Notes: generated from the sequence alone by a model not told the origin. Positions 1 through 8,022 are shown, counted from the stretch's first letter. The stretch: 34,598 bases of DNA from DASVWH01 sp036389715 (GCA_036389715.1 DASVWH010000141.1:1-34598), one strand, 5' to 3'. Translations and numbers: made by a program.

Positions 1-714
1 GGCTCAGCGACCGCAGACTCGAACACGGCCGACAATACAGTGACGCAGACGACCACCGTGCGGCAGCCGCGGCTCGTCATCAGCCAGATTTATCCGGGCG
101 GCGGCAATTCCAGCGCGGGCGGCGGGACAGCCACTTACACAAACGATTTCATCGAAATCTTCAATCGCGGGACGACGACCGTTGATTTCTCGCTGACGCC
201 CTACTCGATCCAGTACACCGGCGCGCAAGCTGCTTTCGGAGGAGCGACTGCATCCGCCCTGACGGTCATCAATTCGGGGACGATTGCTCCCGGACAATAC
301 TTCTTAATCCAGGAAGCAGCGCCCACGTCTCCCGCCGGAGTGGCACTCCCGTCGCCGGACCTGACCGGAGGAGGCATTAACTTTGCAGCGACGGGCGGCA
401 AGGTCGCCCTCGTACTCGGCACAACGGCGCTGCCTGCGACCGCGTGCCCCGGCGCGACCACTCCCGCGACCACGCCCAATTCACCGACGATAGTTGATTT
501 CGTAGGCTACGGCAGCGGGACTTCCACCAATGCTCCCAACTGTTATGAAGGCAGCGGGTTCGTCAGCTTTACTTCGACCAACAACAACATCAAATCCATC
601 ATCAGGGTCTCAAGCTGTCAGGATAGTGACCAGAACTCGACGGACTTTACGACCGTCTCCCCGCCGACGCCGCGCAACAAGCAGACGACGGCCACTCCCT
701 GCCCGACACCGTAA
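1..714 (+). CDS. Lamin-tail-domain secreted protein, 3' part (5' end outside window)
   Basis: The reading frame is open from the first base to a TAA at 712-714, so the gene begins upstream; a GTG at 40 is only an internal codon in my reading. The protein carries an LVISQIYPGGG opening, an NDFIEIFNRG segment and a later IVDFVGYGSG segment, the pattern of the lamin tail (LTD) beta-sandwich domain found in many bacterial extracellular proteins. The residues before the domain are rich in Thr, Asn, Asp and Ala, like a linker after another domain. LTD domains in bacteria are usually attached to secreted or surface nucleases and adhesins, but no catalytic domain is visible here, so the function stays unknown. 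The C-terminus is a short Thr/Pro-rich tail. Confidence 0.8.
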   Translation, partial: GSATADSNTADNTVTQTTTVRQPRLVISQIYPGGGNSSAGGGTATYTNDFIEIFNRGTTTVDFSLTPYSIQYTGAQAAFGGATASALTVINSGTIAPGQYFLIQEAAPTSPAGVALPSPDLTGGGINFAATGGKVALVLGTTALPATACPGATTPATTPNSPTIVDFVGYGSGTSTNAPNCYEGSGFVSFTSTNNNIKSIIRVSSCQDSDQNSTDFTTVSPPTPRNKQTTATPCPTP

Positions 715-1085
715 GAACCTCCCGTAATCTTCCGTTTGCAGAAAGGCGGGCTGCCCCGGTACTCTCTCGAACAATCAAAGGGGCCGCCGCACCCGCTATT
801 GCATCCGCCCTTGCATCCAGAAATTCCACAGAAGTACACACACGCCGCTCGCAGCATGTCCTCTGCCGTAGACACCCGTCCCCATCGGCGCAAACTAAAG
901 CCTGCTTTTTAAGCCCTCAAGAGATTCGGATGAGGTTGGTATGAGTATTGCTCACTGGGCGGGCAGGATTCCTCGTTTCCTGCGCCACGTAGGCTTGTGT
1001 GCTGGCACCTCTGAAGCCGTGCCGGGGACGGCCCACCGGACAATTTAAGTCGCACCAAGCAGGTTGTCCCACCCTCAAAGACTTG
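715..1085. other. Noncoding gap with no clear gene
   Basis: This stretch separates the LTD gene from the next small secreted protein. I see no convincing tRNA, terminator with U-tract, or gene. It holds an 8-nt direct repeat TTGCATCC at 799-806 and 811-818, and a 40-nt block (785-824) whose two ends recur near 34.26 kb. A promoter for the downstream gene is expected here but I could not pick a good -35/-10 pair. Confidence 0.5.
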
Positions 1086-1091
1086 AAGGAG
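1086..1091 (+). promoter_or_regulatory. Ribosome binding site deciding the start of the 228-aa secreted protein
   Basis: AAGGAG lies 8 nt before the ATG at 1100. It supports that ATG over an in-frame upstream ATG at 1064, which would put 12 polar residues before the signal peptide. Confidence 0.75.
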
Positions 1092-1099
1092 AAAAAGAG

Positions 1100-1786
1100 A
1101 TGTCGAGAAAATTCAGTTTGGTTTCGCTGCTTTTTGCACTGGCGGCCGCGTTGCTGGTAAACAGCGGGGCGGCGGCGCAAGGTTTGAGAGGAAAAGCCTT
1201 GGAGCAAAGAGGCGCGAAACGCGCAGCGGGCTCGCGGACAGCCAGGATAGCCGTCGGTCAAGGCGAGAGGCTGGAGTTCGCCGGAGATAAATCCAGGGTG
1301 ATGAAATCCATGCAGCAGGCTCTCGAAAGAGTGAAGGAAAGAGAGGTCGTCAGAGATATTGCTATTCGTTCTTTCGATCAGAAAAACTACCTGGCGGTCC
1401 GCCTTGAAGACCAGAGGAAGAGCTTCAGCACGCTATTCATCGAATTAGTGCCAGACTCCGAAGGCTCTGCTTATCATCACACTGGGCCTCACGTCGTGAC
1501 GTGCAATACCGTCGGCTTCGCCTGTGTCGATTTTTGCGCGATTGTCGAGCCCGGCAAACACGGCAATACATCCCCGTTCACCATCTGTCGCTGCCTGACG
1601 GAAGGAGACGGCAGCACCAATAGCGACTCTTGCAGGTTCAAGATTAACAAGCTCTATCTCCCGCAATTAATGGACTCTTTTAACGCGGAGCTGCTGGCCG
1701 TCGGGTTTGAAGAATCGTCAGGGGAAGGCACTGCCACCGAAATCGGCCCGAAGGATAAAAGGCCGCGCCCGAAGTCCACTCCGTAA
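1100..1786 (+). CDS. Small secreted protein with six clustered cysteines, unknown function
   Basis: A 228-aa protein. Residues 1-26 form a classical Sec signal peptide (basic SRK, hydrophobic core, AAA end) with cleavage likely after Ala26. The start at 1100 was chosen because it has an AAGGAG site and places the signal peptide at the N-terminus. The middle (about 55-120) is a mixed helical/strand region rich in Lys, Arg and Glu. Six cysteines at 135, 142, 146, 163, 165 and 178 sit in a 45-residue segment, which suggests disulfides or a metal site in the periplasm or outside the cell. The end (about 215-228) is Lys/Pro rich. I do not recognise a family. The gene appears monocistronic, followed by the convergent thiG. 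Confidence 0.7.
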   Translation: MSRKFSLVSLLFALAAALLVNSGAAAQGLRGKALEQRGAKRAAGSRTARIAVGQGERLEFAGDKSRVMKSMQQALERVKEREVVRDIAIRSFDQKNYLAVRLEDQRKSFSTLFIELVPDSEGSAYHHTGPHVVTCNTVGFACVDFCAIVEPGKHGNTSPFTICRCLTEGDGSTNSDSCRFKINKLYLPQLMDSFNAELLAVGFEESSGEGTATEIGPKDKRPRPKSTP

Positions 1787-1847
1787 GCGAGGAGCCGGAT
1801 TTCAGTTCCCGGAAGAGAGCCGGACCCGGCCGTTTAAAAGCCCCGGG

Positions 1848-2639
<792 letters not shown>

Positions 2640-2708
2640 TACCTTTACTCAGAACTTTCCATTGAGATGCCCTGAATTTACAACGGAAGCCGGGGAAAGA
2701 AAAGCAGG

Positions 2709-2875
2709 GAGTAAGCAGTGAGCAGTAAGCAGTAAGCAGTGAGCAGCCGGAGAAGTTGATAGCGAGCGGTCTGCCTTAAGCAGCTATGTGCCATCGGCCG
2801 CAATGTGCCGTAAGCAGTGAGCGGTCTCTTTCTTTTACTGCTTACTGCTTACTGCTTACTGCTTACTGCTCACTA
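2709..2875. repeat. Heptad tandem repeat in two inverted arms between thiS and thiG
   Basis: Left arm 2709-2746 is a run of 7-nt units AGCAGTA/AGCAGTG. Right arm 2835-2875 is a run of the reverse complement (TACTGCT type). A partial extra copy lies at 2811-2825. The arms are almost perfectly complementary over more than 30 nt, so the thi transcript could fold into a long hairpin with a loop of about 90 nt. The loop also contains two copies of a GAGCGGTCT-like string (near 2764 and 2819). The right arm enters the 3' end of thiS and supplies its stop codon. Confidence 0.9.
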
Positions 2876-3075
2876 TTCCCCCCGCCGACGAAATGAACGA
2901 TCTCGACGCGGTCGCCGTCGCGGAGGACGACCTGCGGCCAGTTGGCCCGCCGGACGACTTCCCTGTTAAGCTCGATGGCCAGCCGCTCCGGGGCCAGCGA
3001 GAGCTGCACGGTCAGTTGCTCCAACGTCAGCGCTTCGACTACTTCACGCGATTCGCCGTTGACCTCTATCCGCAA
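2863..3075 (-). CDS. thiS: Sulfur carrier protein ThiS with a C-terminal extension
   Basis: A 70-aa ubiquitin-fold sulfur carrier: MRIEVNGE opening, LTLEQL helix start, AIELNREVV and the hallmark VEIVHFVGGG end. In this family the terminal Gly-Gly is adenylated by ThiF and converted to a thiocarboxylate that feeds ThiG. Here the glycines are residues 64-66 and four more residues (NSEQ) follow, encoded by the heptad repeat. That is unusual, because the carboxylate must be on glycine. The start codon read here is TTG with a purine-rich GAGAGG just upstream. It lies 24 nt after the end of the 301-aa gene and upstream of thiG, so the three genes probably form an operon. No thiF is present in the window. 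Confidence 0.9.
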   Translation of the reverse strand: MRIEVNGESREVVEALTLEQLTVQLSLAPERLAIELNREVVRRANWPQVVLRDGDRVEIVHFVGGGNSEQ

Positions 3076-3099
3076 TCCTCTCGCTCCCTCTCTGGCTCT

Positions 3100-4005
3100 T
3101 TAAGCCTGGTGGACCATCCGGCGCAACTCGTATTTATGCCCGTCCTCGCTGACGCTCAGGAGAATCGCCGCCCGCCCGGTCGTGAAATACGGCAGCATCG
3201 TGTAGAAGGTGGCGATGCCGTCCTTCGTCGTCTTGACCGAAAAAATCAACGGCCTGAAACTCGTCCCCAGGACCTTCAGCGTGACCGTCGCATTGGGGAC
3301 TGGCTCCCTGCCCTCCGCTCCCCGCCCGATGCGCACCTGTAGCTTCACAAACTCGCCCGCGTTGAGCTTCTTCTCCTCGATCAGGCTCAGATGAAGCTCG
3401 TCGGCAATCTCCGTGGCCTCGGCCGGGACCAGCACGGCATGGTCCAGCACTTCCCCGACGGGCACTTGCGTCGTCCGGGGGCCGGGCTCCGCGGCCTGCG
3501 GCTGCTCTCCCGGGTGCTGCGGCGTGGCTTCGACGGGCCGCTGCGATTCTCCGGGCGGCGACCCCGCAAGCGGCGGCTCTGCTAACGACGGCGGAGCCGC
3601 TCTCTGCGCATCGGGCGGAGGTTTTGGTTGGGTATCAACCGGCGCTGGCGGGCGAACACCCTGCGCGGGCGGCTCAAACGCGGCGGCATCGCTCGCGGCG
3701 GGCGGGTTGGTCCTGGCGGCGCGGGCGCCCGAGTCGCGCTCGGTCTGCCGCTTGAGGTCTTCGATGCGTCCGGCATGAATCGCCGCGCAGATCAGCTTGT
3801 GCTGTCTGTGCAGACGCTCGGCCAGCTTCGTTTCGTCAAACCCGGCGCTGATTAAATCCTGGTAGGGCGTGCGCTTGCTGGCCAGGATGGCCCCGCCGAC
3901 GTAGACCAGCGAAAGAATCAAGGGTGAGTCTAAGCCCTTGTCCTCCGTCTGGACATGATAGACGACGCCGTCATGGTTGACATCAGTATTAAAGCCCGTG
4001 ATCAC
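3100..4005 (-). CDS. Conserved protein of unknown function with Pro/Ala-rich linker, upstream of thiS
   Basis: A 301-aa protein with three parts. Residues 1-85 form a compact domain with FNTDVNHDGVVYHVQTEDKG and SLVYVGGAILASKRTPY strands, a pattern I associate with uncharacterised acidobacterial proteins. Residues about 90-185 are a low-complexity linker rich in Pro, Ala, Gln and Glu. Residues about 200-301 are beta-rich (KLQVRIGRG, PVPNATVTLKVLG, GIATFYTMLPYFTTGRAAILL), resembling an Ig-like or carboxypeptidase-regulatory beta-sandwich. There is no signal peptide or membrane helix. The start is GTG. It is the first gene of the thiS-thiG unit, but nothing in it points to thiamine synthesis; co-transcription may be incidental. 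Its promoter must lie in 4006-4140, where I see no strong hexamers on this strand. Confidence 0.75.
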   Translation of the reverse strand: MITGFNTDVNHDGVVYHVQTEDKGLDSPLILSLVYVGGAILASKRTPYQDLISAGFDETKLAERLHRQHKLICAAIHAGRIEDLKRQTERDSGARAARTNPPAASDAAAFEPPAQGVRPPAPVDTQPKPPPDAQRAAPPSLAEPPLAGSPPGESQRPVEATPQHPGEQPQAAEPGPRTTQVPVGEVLDHAVLVPAEATEIADELHLSLIEEKKLNAGEFVKLQVRIGRGAEGREPVPNATVTLKVLGTSFRPLIFSVKTTKDGIATFYTMLPYFTTGRAAILLSVSEDGHKYELRRMVHQA

Positions 4006-4147
4006 AGTCGTTTGTTCCCGCGCCCCGGCGTAACGGATGGATGCTTTCCGGCAGCTTCAGAAGGGGCCGGTTCTCGACAGTAGCATAGCCATTTTCTGGC
4101 GGTCAATCTCCTTTATGCGCGAGGCTTTGAGCACTAAAGCGAGAGGC

Positions 4148-4176
4148 TTGACACACCCCCTCTCATGCTCTACGAT
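4148..4176 (+). promoter_or_regulatory. Sigma-70-type promoter of the nuo operon
   Basis: A perfect -35 TTGACA (4148-4153), a 17-nt spacer and a -10 TACGAT (4171-4176, 4 of 6 to consensus) lie upstream of nuoA. Transcription would begin near 4183, leaving about 100 nt of leader before the nuoA ATG. Confidence 0.75.
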
Positions 4177-4217
4177 GGACTTTGTACCATGATTCTCAAG
4201 CTCTGATAATGAGCCTC

Positions 4218-4244
4218 TCCAACCGCTTTTGCGGAAGGGTTGGA
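4218..4244 (+). promoter_or_regulatory. Leader stem-loop before nuoA
   Basis: TCCAACC (4218-4224) pairs with GGTTGGA (4238-4244), and a nested CCGC-TTTT-GCGG hairpin lies inside at 4223-4234. The two pairings overlap, so one excludes part of the other. No U-tract follows, so it is not a typical terminator; it could affect nuoA translation or mRNA stability. No function is shown by the sequence. Confidence 0.4.
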
Positions 4245-4282
4245 CGGGGCCAGAGGTCCGGTTTTCAGACGAGGGTTTCGCG

Positions 4283-4759
4283 ATGCCCCAGTTTGTACTC
4301 AAAGATTATCTGCCGATCCTGCTGATGTTCATCGTCGCCGTGGGATTCGCCGCCGGGAACATCCTGCTCTCGCAGCTGGTCGGACAGCGCAAGCGGACGC
4401 GCACCAAGCTGATGCCCTACGAGTGCGGCAAAGACCCCGTCGGCTCGGCCCGCGAGCGCTTCTCCGTCAAGTTTTACCTGATCGCGATGATCTTCATCCT
4501 GTTCGACATCGAAGTCATTTTTCTAGTGCCCTGGGCCGTCATCTTCAGGTCGTTCGCGACGAGCGGGGGCGCGAATCGCCTACTCATTTACGTCGAGATG
4601 ATGCTCTTCGTCGCGCTCCTGCTGGTCGGCTACATCTACGTCGTCAAGAAGGGCGCTTTTGACTGGGGCGAGCGGGCGCGGCGCGAGGCCGAAGCCGAAG
4701 CGCGTGCCATCCATGACCTGGAAAACCGTGAGCCGGGGACGGGGCGGCGCGCCGCCTGA
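4283..4759 (+). CDS. nuoA: NADH-quinone oxidoreductase subunit A
   Basis: A 158-aa membrane subunit of complex I near the quinone channel. Three transmembrane helices are visible (about 9-33, 62-88 and 97-118). Family marks are MPYECGKDP (residues 44-52, in the TM1-2 loop) and FDIEVIFLVPWA with the buried acidic pair D75/E77. The start at 4283 has GAGGG 7 nt upstream and gives the usual N-terminus; an in-frame start at 4229 would add 18 polar residues. The C-terminus has a charged extension (about 130-158) longer than in short NuoA proteins. First gene of the operon, 18 nt before nuoB. Confidence 0.95.
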   Translation: MPQFVLKDYLPILLMFIVAVGFAAGNILLSQLVGQRKRTRTKLMPYECGKDPVGSARERFSVKFYLIAMIFILFDIEVIFLVPWAVIFRSFATSGGANRLLIYVEMMLFVALLLVGYIYVVKKGAFDWGERARREAEAEARAIHDLENREPGTGRRAA

Positions 4760-4777
4760 AAGTGGAGTCGGATTTTT

Positions 4778-5410
<633 letters not shown>

Positions 5411-5476
5411 ATCTTGAGAGAATTGAAGCCGTTCGGTAATAGATTTGAGTCAGGTAGAGGGCACAAACATCAGGCA

Positions 5477-6016
5477 ATGTCTAAAGAATTAGAGCAGCCA
5501 GCGGGCCAAACGGAAGCGGCCGCACCGACGCCCGGCAACAGCATCACGTCGTCGCCACTGGCGGCGGCGTTGCAGCATCAGGACTGGGCCGGCGAGGTCG
5601 TCGAAGCCTTCGGCGAAGTGACCGTCATCGTCCCGCGCGAAAAGCTCTTCGAGATATGCTCTTTCCTCAAGACCGCGCCGGGACTCGAATTCAACATGCT
5701 GGCCGACATCTGCGGCGCGGACCGCGGGCCGGAAGAGGAGCCACGCTTCGAGGTCAACTATCACCTCTTCTCGACCACCCGGCATCATCGCCTGCGCCTG
5801 AAGGTCTTGCTCAACGACGACGATACGCACGTCCCGACGGTGACGACCGTCTGGCGCACGGCCAACTGGCACGAGCGCGAAACCTACGACATGTTCGGCG
5901 TTATCTTCGACGGCCACCCGGACCTCCGGCGCATCCTGTTGCCGGACGAATGGGAAGGTCACGCGCTTCGCAAAGATTTCCCGCTGCGCGGCTACGAGCC
6001 GTACAGCCTGACGTAG
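5477..6016 (+). CDS. nuoC: NADH-quinone oxidoreductase subunit C
   Basis: A 179-aa 30-kDa-type subunit that docks against NuoD in the connecting arm. It is separate here, unlike the NuoCD fusion of enterobacteria. The family signature lies near residues 132-155 (HERETYDMFGVIFDGHPDLR, then RILLPDEWEGH), with RKDFPLRGYEP at the end. The first 25-30 residues are Ala/Pro/Thr-rich and probably disordered. The start at 5477 is the first ATG in frame; an upstream TTG at 5414 would add 21 unlikely residues. The ribosome binding site is weak (CAGG). The stop codon directly abuts a heptad-repeat spacer before nuoD. Confidence 0.94.
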   Translation: MSKELEQPAGQTEAAAPTPGNSITSSPLAAALQHQDWAGEVVEAFGEVTVIVPREKLFEICSFLKTAPGLEFNMLADICGADRGPEEEPRFEVNYHLFSTTRHHRLRLKVLLNDDDTHVPTVTTVWRTANWHERETYDMFGVIFDGHPDLRRILLPDEWEGHALRKDFPLRGYEPYSLT

Positions 6017-6097
6017 TTTTGAGTTCTCAGTGTTCAGTTTTCAGCAAAGACCCTCTTGCTTTTAACTGAAAACTGAGAGCTCAAAACTGAAAACTGA
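6017..6097. repeat. Heptad inverted-repeat spacer between nuoC and nuoD
   Basis: Left arm 6017-6044 begins right after the nuoC stop; right arm 6064-6097 ends just before the nuoD ATG at 6099. The right arm is a run of AACTGAA/AACTGAG-like 7-mers, and the left arm is its reverse complement. Aligned, the arms match except that the left arm holds one extra 7-nt unit. The intervening loop is about 19 nt. There is no Shine-Dalgarno-like sequence before nuoD other than this repeat. Confidence 0.88.
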
Positions 6098-6098
6098 T

Positions 6099-7316
6099 AT
6101 GAGCACTCCGGTAAATCTTCCGCCGCAGTTCGAGATCGTTGATCGCCCGCTGGACACGCAGATGACGATCTCGATGGGGCCGCAGCATCCTTCGACGCAC
6201 GGCGTGTTGCGCCTTGAACTGGTGCTCGACGGCGAGATGGTCGTCCGCGCCACGCCCGACATCGGTTATCTCCACACGGGCATGGAGAAGCTCTTCGAGT
6301 ACAAGAAATACCAGCAGGGCATCGTCATCACGGACCGGATGGATTATCTCAATCCGCTCGGCAACAACCTGGCCTATGTGATGGCGGCCGAAAAGCTGCT
6401 CGGCCTTGAGATACCGGAACGCGCCCTGACGATACGCGTCCTGATGTGTGAATTGCAGCGCATCGCCTCGCACATGGTCTGGCTGGGGACGCACGCCCTG
6501 GACATCGGCGCGATGACAGTCTTCTTCTACTGTTTTCGCGAGCGCGAGAAGATTCTCAACCTGATCGAAGCCGCATCGGGCGGGCGGCTGACGCCCTCTT
6601 ATTTCCGCATCGGCGGGCTGATGATGGACCTTCCATCCGGCTTCGAGCGCAGGTGCAAGCAGTTCCTGGACGGCTTTCTCGATTCCGTTGACGAGTTTCA
6701 CACGCTGCTCTCGGGCAACAGGATTTTCCAGCGCCGGACGCAGGGCGTCGGCATAATCTCCGCCGAAGATGCGATTGACTGGGGACTGACGGGGCCCTGT
6801 TTGCGCGGCAGCGGCGTTGACATAGACATCCGCCGCGCCAATCCCTATTCGGGCTACGAGAAGTATGATTTTGAAGTCCCGGTCGAGCATGACGGCGATG
6901 TCTGGGCGCGCTACATGGTGCGGATGCGCGAGTTGAAGGAGTCGCACAAGATTGCCGTGCAGGCTCTTTCGCGCCTGCGTCCGGGCTCGATCAAAGCCGA
7001 CGCGCCGAAGGTCGTGCTGCCTGACCGCGAGGCGATGAAGACGCACATGGACGCGCTGATTCACCACTTCCTGATCGTCGCCGAGGGCTTCGACGTGCCC
7101 AAGGGCGAGGTCTATCACCCGATTGAAGGCTCGAAGGGCGAGCTTGGCGTCTACATGAAATCCAACGGCGGGCCAAAGCCCGACCGCGTGCACGTTCGCG
7201 GCCCGAGCTTCATCAACCTTTCGGCCCTGCCCGTGATGGCCGAGGGCGAGATGGTCGCAGACGTAGTCGCCATCATCGGCTCGCTCGACATCGTGCTCGG
7301 AGAAATTGACAGGTAG
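6099..7316 (+). CDS. nuoD: NADH-quinone oxidoreductase subunit D
   Basis: A 405-aa 49-kDa-type subunit that forms the quinone-binding cavity with NuoB. Visible marks are SMGPQHPSTHGVLR near residue 26, PDIGYLHTGMEK, ITDRMDYLNPLG, the FFYCFREREK helix and the conserved C-terminal GSLDIVLGEIDR. The HTG form instead of HRG and the general pattern resemble the Thermus Nqo4 branch. Length is normal. ATG start without a purine-rich binding site; the upstream sequence is heptad repeat. The gene ends TAG directly followed by an in-frame TAA. Confidence 0.97.
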   Translation: MSTPVNLPPQFEIVDRPLDTQMTISMGPQHPSTHGVLRLELVLDGEMVVRATPDIGYLHTGMEKLFEYKKYQQGIVITDRMDYLNPLGNNLAYVMAAEKLLGLEIPERALTIRVLMCELQRIASHMVWLGTHALDIGAMTVFFYCFREREKILNLIEAASGGRLTPSYFRIGGLMMDLPSGFERRCKQFLDGFLDSVDEFHTLLSGNRIFQRRTQGVGIISAEDAIDWGLTGPCLRGSGVDIDIRRANPYSGYEKYDFEVPVEHDGDVWARYMVRMRELKESHKIAVQALSRLRPGSIKADAPKVVLPDREAMKTHMDALIHHFLIVAEGFDVPKGEVYHPIEGSKGELGVYMKSNGGPKPDRVHVRGPSFINLSALPVMAEGEMVADVVAIIGSLDIVLGEIDR

Positions 7317-7388
7317 TAAATGGTAAATCGTAAATGGTAAATAGACGAACGCTTTCACTATTTACGATTCACGATTCACGATTCACCA
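7317..7388. repeat. Heptad inverted-repeat spacer between nuoD and nuoE
   Basis: Left arm (7317-7344, with the nuoD stop TAG at 7314-7316 in register) is made of GGTAAAT/CGTAAAT units. Right arm 7356-7388 is made of CGATTCA/TTTACGA units, the reverse complement of GTGAATC/GTAAATC. The loop is about 11 nt. The arms pair imperfectly because unit variants differ. The right arm ends 4 nt before the nuoE ATG. The left arm has stop codons in all three forward frames. Confidence 0.88.
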
Positions 7389-7392
7389 ATTT

Positions 7393-7950
7393 ATGAGCCA
7401 GCAATTTACGCCCAATAATCCATTGCCGCAGGAGGCGAAAGTGCCTGCGGAGATGGCCGTCTTCTCGGCGGAAGTCGAGGCGGAGATTGACCGCCATCTG
7501 GCCAAGTACCCGGTCAAGCGCTCGGCCATTCTGCCGCTGATGTTCGTCGTCCAGCGCGAGCGCGGATACCTTGACCCGCCCGGCGTGGCGTACCTGGCCG
7601 ACCGCCTCGGCGTGCGCATCACGGACATCTGGGAGGTGGCGACCTTCTATTCGATGATTAACACGGAGCCGGTCGGCCGGTATCACTTGCAGGTCTGCCG
7701 GACGCTCTCGTGCAAGATTATGGGCGCGGGCCGGATCACCGAGCGGTGTATGGAGAAACTGGGCATCAAGCCGGGCCAGACGACGGAGGACGGCATGTTT
7801 TCGCTCTCCGAAGTCGAGTGTCTGGGCTCTTGCGGGACGGCCCCGATGCTTCAGATCGGGTTCGACTTTCACGAGAACCTGACGCCGGAGAAGGTTGACG
7901 AGTTAATCGAGCAGTGCCGCAGCGGTCAGCTCAGCAACGGCGTGCGATAG
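7393..7950 (+). CDS. nuoE: NADH-quinone oxidoreductase subunit E
   Basis: A 185-aa 24-kDa-type subunit of the NADH dehydrogenase module. It has a thioredoxin-like [2Fe-2S] domain with all four ligands of cluster N1a: C102 and C107 in QVCRTLSCKIMG, and C143 and C147 in VECLGSCGTAP. The N-terminal helical part carries SAILPLMFVVQRERGYL and WEVATFYSMI, typical of the family. ATG start with no clear ribosome binding site (heptad repeat upstream). It precedes nuoF by 72 nt. Confidence 0.97.
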   Translation: MSQQFTPNNPLPQEAKVPAEMAVFSAEVEAEIDRHLAKYPVKRSAILPLMFVVQRERGYLDPPGVAYLADRLGVRITDIWEVATFYSMINTEPVGRYHLQVCRTLSCKIMGAGRITERCMEKLGIKPGQTTEDGMFSLSEVECLGSCGTAPMLQIGFDFHENLTPEKVDELIEQCRSGQLSNGVR

Positions 7951-7974
7951 CGCGGGCGGTTCCGGCTATCATCT

Positions 7975-8006
7975 AAGCGCTCAATCGTTAAAGCGCTCAT
8001 CGGTTT
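7975..8006. repeat. Two-copy 16-nt degenerate direct repeat in the nuoE-nuoF spacer
   Basis: AAGCGCTC occurs at 7975-7982 and again at 7991-7998, each followed by an AATCGTT/ATCGGTT-like string, giving two imperfect 16-nt units. The spacer (7951-8022) is similar in length to the heptad spacers, but no inverted arm is seen. Confidence 0.5.
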
Positions 8007-8022
8007 TCATCTCGAAAAGATT

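Noticed and set aside
618..893. Minus-strand frame with a Cys/Gly-rich stretch (GCKGGCNSGCGG)
   Set aside because: Overlaps the end of the LTD gene, has no ribosome binding site, and the Cys-rich part coincides with a short DNA repeat. Not enough support for a gene.
2709..2875. CRISPR array
   Set aside because: Units are 7 nt, contiguous and without unique spacers, and appear in both orientations. No cas genes are present.
4057..4302. 81-codon minus-strand frame in the nuo promoter region
   Set aside because: It covers the sigma-70 promoter and the start of nuoA, has no ribosome binding site and no recognisable domain.
6081..7358. A 425-codon minus-strand frame opposite nuoD
   Set aside because: Antisense to a certain gene; low-complexity composition and no recognisable fold.
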